In this document: piece by piece, positions 27,653-36,433 of the stretch
Position numbering within the stretch: the stretch's first letter is position 1
How the letters are laid out: every line of letters begins with the position of its first letter
Assembly: GCF_934371575.1 (NCBI RefSeq)
Contig: NZ_CAKRNY010000002.1
Span: forward strand, 1-64,000
Source of the DNA: an uncultured Blautia sp.
GTDB lineage: Bacteria > Bacillota > Clostridia > Lachnospirales > Lachnospiraceae
DNA: 64,000 nucleotides
Direction of reading: 5' to 3'
Position numbers and translations under genes: made by a program
Notes under the pieces: generated by a model
Seen by the model: the letters and a program-made list of their open reading frames with translations, nothing else
What the model was told of the DNA's origin: nothing
Database searches by the model: none

Positions 27653-28864
27653 TTATTTTTCTGTGTATACCTCTCCCTGTGGATACAGAAGTCTTTCCAA
27701 TGAAGGACTGATATTCAGCGCCCTCATAAGATTTTCCGCCTTCTTTATATCTTTTTTATTATCAGTTTTTACTGCGCGTATAAGAAGATTTTTCGGTGTA
27801 TGCTCCATATCTATAAATTCCAGAATCTGCGTTTCATATCCCATACTTTCCAACAGGTTCGCACGAATTCCATCTGTAAAAAGTGCAGACATCCTCTCTT
27901 TGAGAATTCCATACTTCAAAACAGGCTCCAATGTCTCATTTCTGATCTGTCGATTCACTTCATGCTGACAGCACGGCACGGAGAGAATTACTTTTGCTCC
28001 CCATTCCACAGCCTTTGCCAGAGCATAATCTGTAGCCGTATCGCATGCATGAAGTGTTACCACCATATCTACAGCAGAAACACCTTCATAATCAGCAATG
28101 TCTCCCTGATAAAAATGAAGCTTTTTATATCCGTATTTCTCAGCAAGATGATTACATTTCTGAATCACATCTGTCTTCAGATCCAGACCTATGATATTTA
28201 CATCGTAGCCTTTCAATTCCCTCAGATAATAATACATAGCAAATGTAAGATAGGATTTGCCACAGCCAAAATCTAATATGGTCACTTCCTTCTTTTGATC
28301 CAGTTTTGGAAGTATATCCTGAATAAACTCCAAAAATCTGTTGATCTGCCGGAATTTGTCATACTTCTGGGTAATAATCCTTCCTTCTTTGTTCATGACA
28401 CCAAGATCGATCAGAAACGGCACCGGAATGTTTTCTTTAAGAATATACTGTTTAACCCGATTATGTGTCAGTATATGTGTTTTCTCACTTTGCGGTTCCG
28501 TTCTGTCTTTCCCGGAAGCTATATTTTTCACCTGACTGTTTCCGGGATGACGTCTGGTCTTTATCGTCATCTTACCTTTTTTGCTTACCAGAACAGTTCC
28601 GTCCAACGTCATCCCACTGGCCTGAAGCTGTGAAAAATCGTTCAAAAGTTTTGTTTTCAGATACTGTATCAGTTCTTCTTTTGGATAATTTTTATGGAGC
28701 ACTTTTGTTCCTACTGTCTCGGACGCCTGATAAACCACCTGCCCCTTAATCTCAACCGGGCGAATCTTAACCTTTGACGGTCCATCTCCTCTGCTTCCAC
28801 TTAAAACAGCCTGAAACAGCTGCTCATTAATCTGTTCTTCTAAATATTCATCTATTGTTTTCAT
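27653..28864 (-). CDS. SAM-dependent methyltransferase (Methyltransf_32 type)
   Basis: The 403-residue protein has an N-terminal region without a clear domain (1-130) and a class I methyltransferase domain with motif I ILDFGCGKSY (196-205), an acidic IIGLDL segment near 224 and VTLHACDTA near 272. The SVPCCQHE motif near 299 is typical of the Methyltransf_32 family, related to the domain in GSTCD and some rRNA/tRNA-type methyltransferases. Substrate unknown. It is co-directional with the small protein upstream and the anchored protein 11 bases downstream. Confidence 0.8.
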   Translation of the reverse strand: MKTIDEYLEEQINEQLFQAVLSGSRGDGPSKVKIRPVEIKGQVVYQASETVGTKVLHKNYPKEELIQYLKTKLLNDFSQLQASGMTLDGTVLVSKKGKMTIKTRRHPGNSQVKNIASGKDRTEPQSEKTHILTHNRVKQYILKENIPVPFLIDLGVMNKEGRIITQKYDKFRQINRFLEFIQDILPKLDQKKEVTILDFGCGKSYLTFAMYYYLRELKGYDVNIIGLDLKTDVIQKCNHLAEKYGYKKLHFYQGDIADYEGVSAVDMVVTLHACDTATDYALAKAVEWGAKVILSVPCCQHEVNRQIRNETLEPVLKYGILKERMSALFTDGIRANLLESMGYETQILEFIDMEHTPKNLLIRAVKTDNKKDIKKAENLMRALNISPSLERLLYPQGEVYTEK

Positions 28865-28920
28865 ATTTTATTATAATTATTTTCTTTTATATTCTGTAGT
28901 CTCCCCTTACAGGTTCAATA

Positions 28921-29331
28921 TCATCTGTAAAACGGCATCCGACACCGTCTTCGCCTGCAGCGTCTTCTGGATATCTCATGGAAAAGAAGTACTTCAACCA
29001 GATCTCCCAGAAAACTGTCGGACATCGTTTCCAGATCAGACTCTTTTTTCACTTCATCCGTGATTTTCCTTCCCAGATGATATAACATATATCGGTCCGG
29101 ATGTTCATCATACATTCTGCTGCCTTCATAGTCCAGAAGATCACATTCTTCTTCAACTTTCTCCTGAATTTTTCTTGCAATATCCGGATAATATGATTTC
29201 ATCAGAGAAATTTCTTCTTCGAGTTCCATTTCCCCTCTATAAAACACAGGAGGTGCAAAATCAACGTAAAATGGATAAAAATCTTTATATATCATATCAG
29301 CAATCTGATTCCCTTTCCATTTCACTTTCAT
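28921..29331 (-). CDS. conserved small protein with Arg/Cys-rich tail, unknown function
   Basis: The 136-residue protein is acidic and helical with a striking basic C-terminus (SRRRCRRRRCR). I recognise the pattern YYPDIARKIQ..VEEECD..DYEGSRMYDE as one recurring in clostridial hypothetical proteins, but no function is known to me. ATG 29331 is preferred because AGAGG lies 11 bases upstream; a TTG three codons earlier is too close to it. It sits between mtnN and the methyltransferase in one minus-strand run. The Arg/Cys tail could bind nucleic acid or metal; this is speculation. Confidence 0.6.
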   Translation of the reverse strand: MKVKWKGNQIADMIYKDFYPFYVDFAPPVFYRGEMELEEEISLMKSYYPDIARKIQEKVEEECDLLDYEGSRMYDEHPDRYMLYHLGRKITDEVKKESDLETMSDSFLGDLVEVLLFHEISRRRCRRRRCRMPFYR

Positions 29332-29359
29332 TATATGCAATGCCTCTGTTTTCGGTCAA

Positions 29360-30061
29360 TTATGCCATTTTCTCTAACATATTAAGGGTAAGCTTCACAC
29401 TATGTTCCACTGCTGCTTTTTCAAATTCACTGTAATCCATCTGCGCACTTCCGTCAGCCTTATCAGAAATCGCACGTACAACAAGAAATGGGATTTCATT
29501 CAGATAAGCAGCCTGACCAATTGCTGCACCTTCCATTTCAGTGGCATATGCGGAAAATTCTGATACGATTTTATTCTTCACATCCTGATCGCAGACAAAC
29601 TGATCACCAGATGCAATTCTTCCCTCAAATACCTGAATCTCCGGATTTACTTCCTTACATACCTGGCTTGCAAGTTTGCGAAGTTTCTCATCCGCTTCAA
29701 AATAAGATACTGACATTTGCGGAATCTGTCCCTTACTGTATCCAAATCCAGTAGCATCCATATCATGCTGTACCACGTCTGTGGAAAGGACAATATCTCC
29801 GATATTAATATCTTTATTCAGGCTTCCGGCAATTCCTGTATTAATGATCGCATCTACTGAAAATACATCCGCCAATATCTGCGCACAAATACCTGCATTT
29901 ACCTTACCGATTCCAGAACGAACCACAACAGCCTTTTTTCCTGCCAGTGTTCCTTCATAAAAATCCATGGAGGCCTTTTTAATAATTCTGACTTCCTCCA
30001 TTTTTTCTTTTAAAATCGCAACTTCAACTTCCATTGCGCCAATAATACCAATTGTTTTCAT
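29360..30061 (-). CDS. mtnN: 5'-methylthioadenosine/S-adenosylhomocysteine nucleosidase
   Basis: The 233-residue enzyme matches the family over its length: MKTIGIIGAMEVEV at the start, GIGKVNAG near 48, NTGIAGSLN near 74, the ATEMEGAAIGQ substrate-binding segment near 170 and VRAISDKADG near 191. It removes adenine from MTA and SAH, recycling products of SAM-dependent reactions. ATG 30061 follows GGAG at eight bases. It leads a minus-strand run that includes a methyltransferase three genes on. Confidence 0.95.
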   Translation of the reverse strand: MKTIGIIGAMEVEVAILKEKMEEVRIIKKASMDFYEGTLAGKKAVVVRSGIGKVNAGICAQILADVFSVDAIINTGIAGSLNKDINIGDIVLSTDVVQHDMDATGFGYSKGQIPQMSVSYFEADEKLRKLASQVCKEVNPEIQVFEGRIASGDQFVCDQDVKNKIVSEFSAYATEMEGAAIGQAAYLNEIPFLVVRAISDKADGSAQMDYSEFEKAAVEHSVKLTLNMLEKMA

Positions 30062-30119
30062 TTGACATTCTCCTCTGTCTTTAAATCTTATTTCTGACTG
30101 TATCAATTCTTCAACAGAT

Positions 30120-30148
30120 ATTATACCAAAACTTCCCCCTATATCCAA
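30120..30148 (-). promoter_or_regulatory. mtnN promoter
   Basis: On the minus strand TTGGAT (30148-30143), 17-base spacer, TATAAT (30125-30120). Confidence 0.65.
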
Positions 30149-30161
30149 CTTAAATTTGGCA

Positions 30162-30190
30162 TGGAAAGTTATATTGTATTCTGATATAAT
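30162..30190 (+). promoter_or_regulatory. promoter of the TSCPD protein gene
   Basis: TGGAAA (30162-30167), 17-base spacer, TATAAT (30185-30190); divergent from the mtnN promoter 14 bases away. Confidence 0.6.
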
Positions 30191-30280
30191 AAAAACAGTT
30201 TGGACGAAAGATTTTTCAACCACCAATCAGGGTGAATACGAAAATCCAACTTCAAACAAAAAATAATGGAGGAAAAAGCA

Positions 30281-30523
30281 ATGGAATATAAAACAAAAGG
30301 TGTTTGCTCTATGGCAATTCAATACGACCTTGATGATGAACAGAAGGTTCACAATGTGAAATTTATCGGCGGATGTTCTGGCAATACCCAGGGCGTTGCC
30401 AAACTTGTAGAAGGCATGCCTGCCAAGGAAGTAATCGCACGTCTGGAGGGAATCCAGTGCGGACAAAGACCTACTTCATGTCCTGACCAGCTTGCTACAG
30501 CTTTAAAAGAAGCGCTTTCATGA
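30281..30523 (+). CDS. TSCPD-domain protein (TIGR03905 family)
   Basis: The 80-residue protein has conserved cysteines in GVCSMAI, GGCSGNTQG and GIQCG, and the family-naming TSCPDQLA motif near residue 66. The fold resembles the C-terminal domain of some class II ribonucleotide reductases; the function of the stand-alone form is unknown. ATG 30281 follows GGAGG. It is monocistronic with its own promoter and terminator. Confidence 0.88.
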   Translation: MEYKTKGVCSMAIQYDLDDEQKVHNVKFIGGCSGNTQGVAKLVEGMPAKEVIARLEGIQCGQRPTSCPDQLATALKEALS

Positions 30524-30528
30524 TCATT

Positions 30529-30580
30529 TTCCCGTAAGCCAGTCAAATCCTCTGTCTGACTTACGGGAATTTTTTGTATT
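30529..30580 (+). terminator. terminator of the TSCPD protein gene
   Basis: TTCCCGTAAG..AG pairs with CT..CTTACGGGAA and is followed by TTTTTT; it lies just beyond the stop codon. Confidence 0.8.
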
Positions 30581-32197
30581 TTAAATATCATCTCTGTCCC
30601 ATTTATCGCATAGGGACTGAATTTCTCTGGAAAACTTCTCCAGATCTTTATTCGGACAACCTTCATTCTTTCGAATTACAGACAACAGACGATGTCCAAG
30701 AGCAAGAAGCTTCTCATATGCTCTGGCAGCTTTAGAAGCTTTCCGAACAGCCGCAGATTTCTGAATTTTAATCCCTTCCGCTTTATACAGAAATTCTCCT
30801 GTCAGCAGATCAAATTCCGTTCCGCTAAACGGAGCATAGGTATCGTATCCAAACTCGTCATGCAGCCTTGACGCAAACAGCTCTGTTACACTATCTTCAC
30901 CATGTGTCACAAATACTTTCTGAGGTTTTTTTTCAAATGCATTCACCCAGTCAATCAATCCATTTACATCGGCATGACCGCTTATTCCAGGCATGCGGCA
31001 AATCTTTGCGGCAACATTTACAGGCTCCCCGAAAAGTTTGATTTCCTGAGCACCTTCCAAAAGTGCACGTCCTGGAGTTCCAACTGCCTGATAACCAACA
31101 AAAAGGATCGTACTGTCTTCTCTCCACAAATTGTGTTTCAAATGATGCTTAATTCTACCAGCATCGCACATTCCACTTGCAGAAATAATAACCTTACATT
31201 CTTCATCAAAATTAATTGCCCGGGAGTCCTCACTGGTTACAGACAATTTCAACCCCGGAAATCCAATAGGATTGATTCCCTTTCGGATAAGCTCCAGAGC
31301 CTCTTCATCAAAACAATCATATTTATGATTACCAAAAATACTGGTTGCTTCAATCGCAAGAGGACTATCCACAAAAACTTTAAACTTATCATGTCCGTGA
31401 ATCAGACCTTCTGCCTTGATCTGACGTATAAAATAAAGCATTTCCTGTGTTCTTCCAACTGCAAAGGATGGAATAACAACATTTCCTCCTCTGTCAAAAG
31501 TTTCCTGAATAATATCAGCAAGAAGGCGTACATAATCAGGACGCTCGCCATGGCTTCTATCCCCGTACGTAGATTCCATTATCACATAATCTGCTTTTTT
31601 CAGATAAACAGGATTTTTTATAAGAGGCTGATTGTTATTTCCAATATCACCGGAAAATACAATTGTCTTTTCTACCCCATCCTCACAAATGCTTACCTCT
31701 ATACTGCTTGAACCAAGAAGATGTCCGGCATCAACAAATCTTACTCTGATACCTTCTCCCGGAGTAATACTCTTTTCATAGGGGCAACCAACCAGATTAC
31801 GAATTACTCCCAGCGCATCTTCCATCGTATAAGCCGGCACAAATTCCGGTTTTCCCTGTCGTTTTGCCTTACGATTACGCCACTCAGCCTCAAACATCTG
31901 GATATGGGCACTGTCACGAAGCATAATATCACACAAATTACTGGTAGCTTCTGTGGCATATATCGGTCCTTTAAATCCTTTGGCATAAACAGCCGGTAAA
32001 TTACCCGAATGGTCCATATGTGCATGCGTTAGCAGCACAAAATCCAATTCACCTGCAGGCACAGGAATATCTTTATTTTCATAATAATTCGGTCCCTGTT
32101 CCATTCCGCAGTCTACAAGAAACTTTTTTCCGGCAGCTTCCAGATAATAGCAGCTCCCGGTAACCTCGTGTGTTGCTCCAATAAAAGTGACCTTCAT
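30581..32197 (-). CDS. MBL-fold beta-CASP ribonuclease-like metallohydrolase
   Basis: The 538-residue protein has the metallo-beta-lactamase motif THAHMDHSG (near residues 57-65), further metal ligands in DAGHLLGS near 167 and FSGDIG near 193, a beta-CASP insertion (about 245-370) and a C-terminal RMMBL motif SGHAD near 415. This is the domain order of CPSF73/RNase J-related enzymes of the COG1236 group. An RNA substrate is likely but unproven. A helical tail after about 465 is extra. It is followed upstream by a small membrane protein gene in the same direction. Confidence 0.88.
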   Translation of the reverse strand: MKVTFIGATHEVTGSCYYLEAAGKKFLVDCGMEQGPNYYENKDIPVPAGELDFVLLTHAHMDHSGNLPAVYAKGFKGPIYATEATSNLCDIMLRDSAHIQMFEAEWRNRKAKRQGKPEFVPAYTMEDALGVIRNLVGCPYEKSITPGEGIRVRFVDAGHLLGSSSIEVSICEDGVEKTIVFSGDIGNNNQPLIKNPVYLKKADYVIMESTYGDRSHGERPDYVRLLADIIQETFDRGGNVVIPSFAVGRTQEMLYFIRQIKAEGLIHGHDKFKVFVDSPLAIEATSIFGNHKYDCFDEEALELIRKGINPIGFPGLKLSVTSEDSRAINFDEECKVIISASGMCDAGRIKHHLKHNLWREDSTILFVGYQAVGTPGRALLEGAQEIKLFGEPVNVAAKICRMPGISGHADVNGLIDWVNAFEKKPQKVFVTHGEDSVTELFASRLHDEFGYDTYAPFSGTEFDLLTGEFLYKAEGIKIQKSAAVRKASKAARAYEKLLALGHRLLSVIRKNEGCPNKDLEKFSREIQSLCDKWDRDDI

Positions 32198-32223
32198 ACA
32201 GATTCCCCCTTTTACCCAGAACT

Positions 32224-32709
32224 TTAATTTTTATATATAATATGCTGAATGGTACTGACAAATTTAGCAGAATCGGCCTGGCTGGCCAGACTTCCTGCCA
32301 GAATACCCACAGCTGCGAGTAAAGCTATTCCGGCAGACATTCCGTACTTATACCATGGCTTTCTTTCTTCTTTTTCAAGGTTTATCAGCTTGTCAGAAAA
32401 TTCAGCCAGAATATCAACATCATTTTTCAAAATTTCATCTTCATTTTTTGTCTTCTCCCAGCTTCCTGGAAACTTTACTATTTCAGCTGTTTTCATATCT
32501 GCCTCTGCAGCAGCTTGGTTCTCATCCAGCATTCCCTCTGCCTGCAGGCGTTTTAAAAAGCGCTGATACGATTTATCAACTTCTTCTGCTGAAATAGGGA
32601 TGTCATCTTTTTGATTTCCAAGAAGACTGTCCTCTATCATTTTTGCCTCTCTGATCATCTCCTCTTCCAGCAATTTATCTGCTTTCTCATCACTTATTTC
32701 TTTGTGCAT
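32224..32709 (-). CDS. single-pass membrane protein, possible anti-sigma factor
   Basis: The 161-residue protein has an acidic, helical cytosolic part (1-128) and one C-terminal membrane segment (about 130-150). The acidic N-terminal half followed by a membrane anchor resembles non-zinc anti-sigma proteins that accompany sigma-70-like factors in Clostridia. A small sigma factor gene lies 1.2 kb away at 33957-34484 in the same direction, with murG inserted between in the opposite direction. The link is inferred. ATG 32709 follows GGGAG at seven bases. Confidence 0.55.
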   Translation of the reverse strand: MHKEISDEKADKLLEEEMIREAKMIEDSLLGNQKDDIPISAEEVDKSYQRFLKRLQAEGMLDENQAAAEADMKTAEIVKFPGSWEKTKNEDEILKNDVDILAEFSDKLINLEKEERKPWYKYGMSAGIALLAAVGILAGSLASQADSAKFVSTIQHIIYKN

Positions 32710-32732
32710 TTTTTTCTCCCAATTTTCTTTTC

Positions 32733-32761
32733 TTGACAATTCCCCCTCAGGGGTTCATAGT
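32733..32761 (+). promoter_or_regulatory. murG promoter
   Basis: TTGACA (32733-32738), 17-base spacer containing the palindrome CCCCTCAGGGG, CATAGT (32756-32761). Confidence 0.55.
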
Positions 32762-32827
32762 TATAAGATAACCATTACTGTTCACAATATGAACAGTAAT
32801 AAAAAAACATTTATTCAGGAGGATCCT

Positions 32828-33889
32828 ATGAAACATATTATCCTTACCGGTGGCGGTACCGCCGGACATGTCACCCCGAATATTGCCCTTATTCCGGCAT
32901 TAAAGGAAAAAGGTTATGAAATTTCTTATATTGGCTCCTACGATGGTATTGAAAAAAAACTTATTGAAGAGCTTGGCATCCCTTATTATGGAATTGCCTC
33001 CGGTAAGTTAAGACGATATTTCGATTTAAAAAACTTCTCAGATCCTTTCCGCGTTCTGAAAGGTTATTTTCAGGCTAAGAAGCTTATGAAAAAACTAAAA
33101 CCTGATGTGGTTTTTTCAAAAGGCGGTTTCGTAACTGTACCGGTTGTAATTGCAGCAGGAAAGCGACATATTCCGGCAATCATTCATGAATCTGACATGA
33201 CCCCGGGTCTTGCAAACAAATTATGCCTTTCTTCTGCTTTTAAAATTTGTTGTAATTTCCCTGAAACTGTCAACAGTCTTCCAAAAGACAAAGCAGTTTT
33301 AACCGGCACTCCCATCCGTCAGGAGCTGCTTCACGGAGATAAAGAACGTGCCCGCACATATTGTGGTTTCAATTCTGAGAAACCGGTTCTGCTCGTTATC
33401 GGAGGAAGTCTTGGCGCTGCTTCTGTAAATGAAAATATAAGGAAAATTCTTCCGGAACTTTTGAAAGAATTTCAGGTGATCCATATTTGTGGTAAGGGAA
33501 AAATGGATGAAAGTATCCAAATGACAGGCTATGTTCAATACGAATATGTCCAGGAACAGCTTCCGGACATGTTTGCACTTGCAGATGTGGTAATCTCCCG
33601 TGCAGGAGCCAATGCAATCTGTGAACTTGCTGCTCTTTCCAAACCAAATCTCCTGATTCCGTTATCTGCAAAGGCAAGCCGCGGGGACCAGATCCTTAAT
33701 GCTCGTTCTTTTGAGCGCCAGGGCTACAGTGTAGTGTTGGAGGAAGAAGAGATTACAGAAGCTACTCTTATGAATACCATCCGAAACCTCTATCTGGAAC
33801 GTGATAAATACATTACAGCTATGTCTGCAGGCAAAAACTTAAATTCCATTCAACATATCGTCAAACTTATTGACGAATGTACGCGCTAG
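32828..33889 (+). CDS. murG: UDP-N-acetylglucosamine transferase MurG
   Basis: The 353-residue GT28 enzyme has the N-terminal glycine loop TGGGTAGHV (residues 7-15), KGGFVTVPV near 98, IGGSLGA near 190 and the UDP-binding region [14 protein letters not shown] near 257. It adds GlcNAc to lipid I to make lipid II on the inner membrane face. ATG 32828 follows AGGAGG. Monocistronic, with its own promoter and terminator, and not near a dcw cluster. Confidence 0.95.
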   Translation: MKHIILTGGGTAGHVTPNIALIPALKEKGYEISYIGSYDGIEKKLIEELGIPYYGIASGKLRRYFDLKNFSDPFRVLKGYFQAKKLMKKLKPDVVFSKGGFVTVPVVIAAGKRHIPAIIHESDMTPGLANKLCLSSAFKICCNFPETVNSLPKDKAVLTGTPIRQELLHGDKERARTYCGFNSEKPVLLVIGGSLGAASVNENIRKILPELLKEFQVIHICGKGKMDESIQMTGYVQYEYVQEQLPDMFALADVVISRAGANAICELAALSKPNLLIPLSAKASRGDQILNARSFERQGYSVVLEEEEITEATLMNTIRNLYLERDKYITAMSAGKNLNSIQHIVKLIDECTR

Positions 33890-33916
33890 AGCGTTTATTT
33901 ATTTCCAATGAGCTTG

Positions 33917-33950
33917 CATACCTCTGTAAAATGCAGAGGTATGTTTTTTA
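33917..33950 (+). terminator. murG terminator
   Basis: Perfect ten-base stem CATACCTCTG/CAGAGGTATG with a seven-base loop, followed by TTTTTTA. Confidence 0.85.
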
Positions 33951-33956
33951 TCAATA

Positions 33957-34484
33957 CTATTCTTTTTCCAATCTTTCAAGTTCTTCCAAAAGCCAGTTTC
34001 TCGCTCTGAGAACCCTGTTATTGATATTATTTCTGGTATAACCAAATTCCCGCGCTACCTCTTCTGTAGAAATTCCTTCCATTACCACTCTCATAAAAAT
34101 CATGTAGTTTACGGGATTTTTCCTGTGGAGATTTTCAAATGCCATTGATAAATATTGCCTTTTCTCCATTCCAAGCAATGCTGCTTCTGCGCTTTCTGTA
34201 GTACGATACTGCAGTTCAGACACGTCATTATCATACATTACTTCACGTTTTACATATGATTTTCTCAGATAATCTCTTCCCTTGTTGGTTGTTTTCCAAA
34301 CCACCAGTGCATGAAGTCTCGCTTCACTGGAAACATCCAGTTTTTCCTTAATTCCATAGAAGTACATAAACACTTCCTGCGTTACATCTTCTGCAGTAAA
34401 ACGGCTTTGTACAATTGCACTTGCAACTTTAACTGAGACTTCATAGTAGCGATCGTAAAATATTTTAAATTCTTCACTATTCAT
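33957..34484 (-). CDS. sigma-70 family RNA polymerase sigma factor
   Basis: The 175-residue protein has a region 2 like segment (SRFTAEDVTQEVFMYFYG near residues 27-45) and a C-terminal region 4 helix-turn-helix (GISTEEVAREFGYTRNNINNRVLRARNWL near 138-166). It directs polymerase to an unknown promoter set. It is downstream of a HIT-family gene by 19 bases. A candidate membrane anti-sigma gene is at 32224-32709 on the other side of murG. Confidence 0.8.
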   Translation of the reverse strand: MNSEEFKIFYDRYYEVSVKVASAIVQSRFTAEDVTQEVFMYFYGIKEKLDVSSEARLHALVVWKTTNKGRDYLRKSYVKREVMYDNDVSELQYRTTESAEAALLGMEKRQYLSMAFENLHRKNPVNYMIFMRVVMEGISTEEVAREFGYTRNNINNRVLRARNWLLEELERLEKE

Positions 34485-34503
34485 CTCTTGTACCTTATTT
34501 TTC

Positions 34504-34908
34504 TCAGCTTTTCATTTTTTCCAGAATCTCATTTTTTACTTCGTCAGTTAATGTTCCCGGTTTCCAGGTAATTCCAACATTATCACCTTTATATCTTGGG
34601 ATCAGATGCATATGAAAATGAAAAACAGTCTGACCTGCTGGTTCACCATTGTTTTGTACAATATTAAAGCCATCACATTTCAGTACATCTGTCATCTTAG
34701 TTGCCATCTTTTTAGCCAGAACCATTGCTTTTGCTGCCATCTCATCTGATATTTCATAAATATTGGCAGCGTGAGCCTTTGGCAAAATCAAAGCATGTCC
34801 TTTACTTGCCGGACCAAGATCAAGAATCACTCTGAAATTTTCATCCTCATATAATGTTGCAGCCGGAATTTCACCATTTGCAATTTTGCAAAAAATACAG
34901 TTATCCAT
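34504..34908 (-). CDS. HIT family nucleotide-binding protein
   Basis: The 134-residue protein has the histidine-triad motif HFHMHLIPR near residues 98-106 and an N-terminal CIFCKIANGEIP segment with two cysteines of the PKCI/HINT zinc site. HIT proteins hydrolyse nucleoside phosphoramidates or dinucleotide phosphates. It precedes the sigma factor gene in a two-gene minus-strand unit. Confidence 0.92.
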   Translation of the reverse strand: MDNCIFCKIANGEIPAATLYEDENFRVILDLGPASKGHALILPKAHAANIYEISDEMAAKAMVLAKKMATKMTDVLKCDGFNIVQNNGEPAGQTVFHFHMHLIPRYKGDNVGITWKPGTLTDEVKNEILEKMKS

Positions 34909-35004
34909 CGTTTTCTCCCTCCACTAGAATATATAAATTATACGTTTCTTAACAATGAAAATCACATTTTTTTGAAAATTATTTAAAAATAAAATGAAGC
35001 TGTC

Positions 35005-35012
35005 TTGTCGAA
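35005..35012 (+). promoter_or_regulatory. Spo0A-box-like motif upstream of the orphan kinase
   Basis: TTGTCGAA, identical to the 0A-box core, 76 bases upstream of the kinase start. Eight bases is short, so chance occurrence is possible. Confidence 0.4.
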
Positions 35013-35087
35013 TAAACTCGATTTTTTAAGTACGATTTTATTTGTCATTTGTTGTTTCGGATGTTACACTTCACATGAGGTGAGCTT

Positions 35088-35771
35088 ATGCAGAATACTA
35101 ATATTTTAAATAAAGATGACTTTCATCTGATACTTTCCAGATTTTCTCATGAAATCCGTAATCCTATAGCACTTATCGGCAGTGAACTTCAAATAATTGA
35201 AGATGCACATCCGGAAGTAGCCACATATGACTACTGGAATGATATCACTGCAAATCTGGAGTATACAAAAGAATTGCTGAATAATCTTTCGGATTACAAC
35301 AATGCTTATAAACTTCAGCCACATAAAACAGAGCTTTCTCCATATCTGAAATCCATTATTTCCAGCATACGTCCAACTTATGAATACCTTGGAATTACGT
35401 TGGATGAGCAGATTTCATCAAAACTGCCGGAGCTCTGTATTGATCGTATCAAACTAAAACAAGCCTTGCTCAATCTGCTTCGAAATGCAGCTGAGGCTGT
35501 TCCTGTTTCAGGAGGAAAAGTGAAATTCTGCGCATTTTCTTCTGAAAAAGCAGTTCATATTTCCATAACCGACAATGGATGCGGTATACCAAATGAACAA
35601 CTTAAGCAGATCTTTATGCCCTTTATCACCTTTAAGAAAAACGGCACTGGTCTTGGTCTGGCGATTACCGCCCAGATTATCCTGGCTCATGGTGGAAATA
35701 TCTATGCAGAAAACGAACCTGCCCCCGGAGTTTCATTCCATATTCTACTTCCGGAAACCTTCCGGGGATGA
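35088..35771 (+). CDS. orphan soluble histidine kinase
   Basis: The 227-residue protein has a HisKA-type H-box SHEIRNPIALIGSE (H21), an N-box NLLRNAAEA near 130, G1 DNGCGIP near 163 and G2 NGTGLGLAI near 186. No sensor, PAS or membrane domain precedes it and no response regulator is adjacent. Orphan kinases of this kind in spore-forming Clostridia often feed Spo0A; that role is an inference supported only by the 0A-like site upstream. The last 70 bases overlap the end of the convergent rhomboid gene. Confidence 0.83.
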   Translation: MQNTNILNKDDFHLILSRFSHEIRNPIALIGSELQIIEDAHPEVATYDYWNDITANLEYTKELLNNLSDYNNAYKLQPHKTELSPYLKSIISSIRPTYEYLGITLDEQISSKLPELCIDRIKLKQALLNLLRNAAEAVPVSGGKVKFCAFSSEKAVHISITDNGCGIPNEQLKQIFMPFITFKKNGTGLGLAITAQIILAHGGNIYAENEPAPGVSFHILLPETFRG

Positions 35772-36340
35772 TAAAGAATAGCTGCCAGTATAAATCCACA
35801 GATCATACCGCCAACATGCGCGGCATTATCTACACCTTTACCTGCAAATCCCAAATACAGGGAAAAACCTGCCATAACCAGCATTTGCCGAACAGAAATA
35901 TCCTGAATTTTCCCACGGTGCCGGATTACCACATAAATCATAGCACCCATTACCGCAAATACAGCACCTGACGCCCCAGCCGATACAGAATATTCTGCTC
36001 TCTTTATTTCCATCACAACAGAGAGAATATTTCCGCCAAGACCGCCAAGAAGATAAATCAGAGCAAACCTGAACTTACCGATCACGGGCTCCAGACGTTG
36101 TCCTAAAACAAAAAGAACCAGCATGTTATTTGCAATATGATGAATTCCAAAATGGAGAAACATACAGGTAAACAACCTGTATATTTCACCGTTTTCAACA
36201 ATCAGTCTTGTATCTGCAGCTCCACATTCTATCATGTGAACTGTATTTTCTGATCCACCTGTAAAATCCACAATAAAAAATATCAATATATTAAGAAGTA
36301 TAAAAAGAACCGTCACTGGTTCTTTTTTTATTTCTTCCAC
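35702..36340 (-). CDS. rhomboid family intramembrane serine protease
   Basis: The 212-residue protein has about six membrane helices, catalytic Ser124 in the GASGAVF motif and His175 in DNAAHVGG, plus the HIANNMLVL segment near 68. Rhomboids cut membrane proteins within the bilayer. The start is a GTG at 36340 after GAGGTG. The C-terminal 23 codons (about 35702-35771) run antisense to the end of the kinase gene. A TTGAGG-17-TATACT promoter lies at 36403-36431, at the 3' end of the last pilus gene. Confidence 0.88.
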   Translation of the reverse strand: MEEIKKEPVTVLFILLNILIFFIVDFTGGSENTVHMIECGAADTRLIVENGEIYRLFTCMFLHFGIHHIANNMLVLFVLGQRLEPVIGKFRFALIYLLGGLGGNILSVVMEIKRAEYSVSAGASGAVFAVMGAMIYVVIRHRGKIQDISVRQMLVMAGFSLYLGFAGKGVDNAAHVGGMICGFILAAILYHPRKVSGSRIWNETPGAGSFSA

Positions 36341-36402
36341 TCAACCACCTCGATATTTTCAATTACTAAAAAGAATCTTCATTGCTTTCTGATAATAGTG
36401 TA

Positions 36403-36431
36403 AGTATAGCACAATTTCTCTGATACCTCAA
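36403..36431 (-). promoter_or_regulatory. rhomboid gene promoter
   Basis: On the minus strand TTGAGG (36431-36426), 17-base spacer, TATACT (36408-36403), directly after the stop of the FHA protein gene. Confidence 0.55.
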
Positions 36432-36433
36432 TA

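Noticed and set aside
30227..30280. Riboswitch before the TSCPD gene
   Set aside because: The leader is short, with no recognised conserved blocks.
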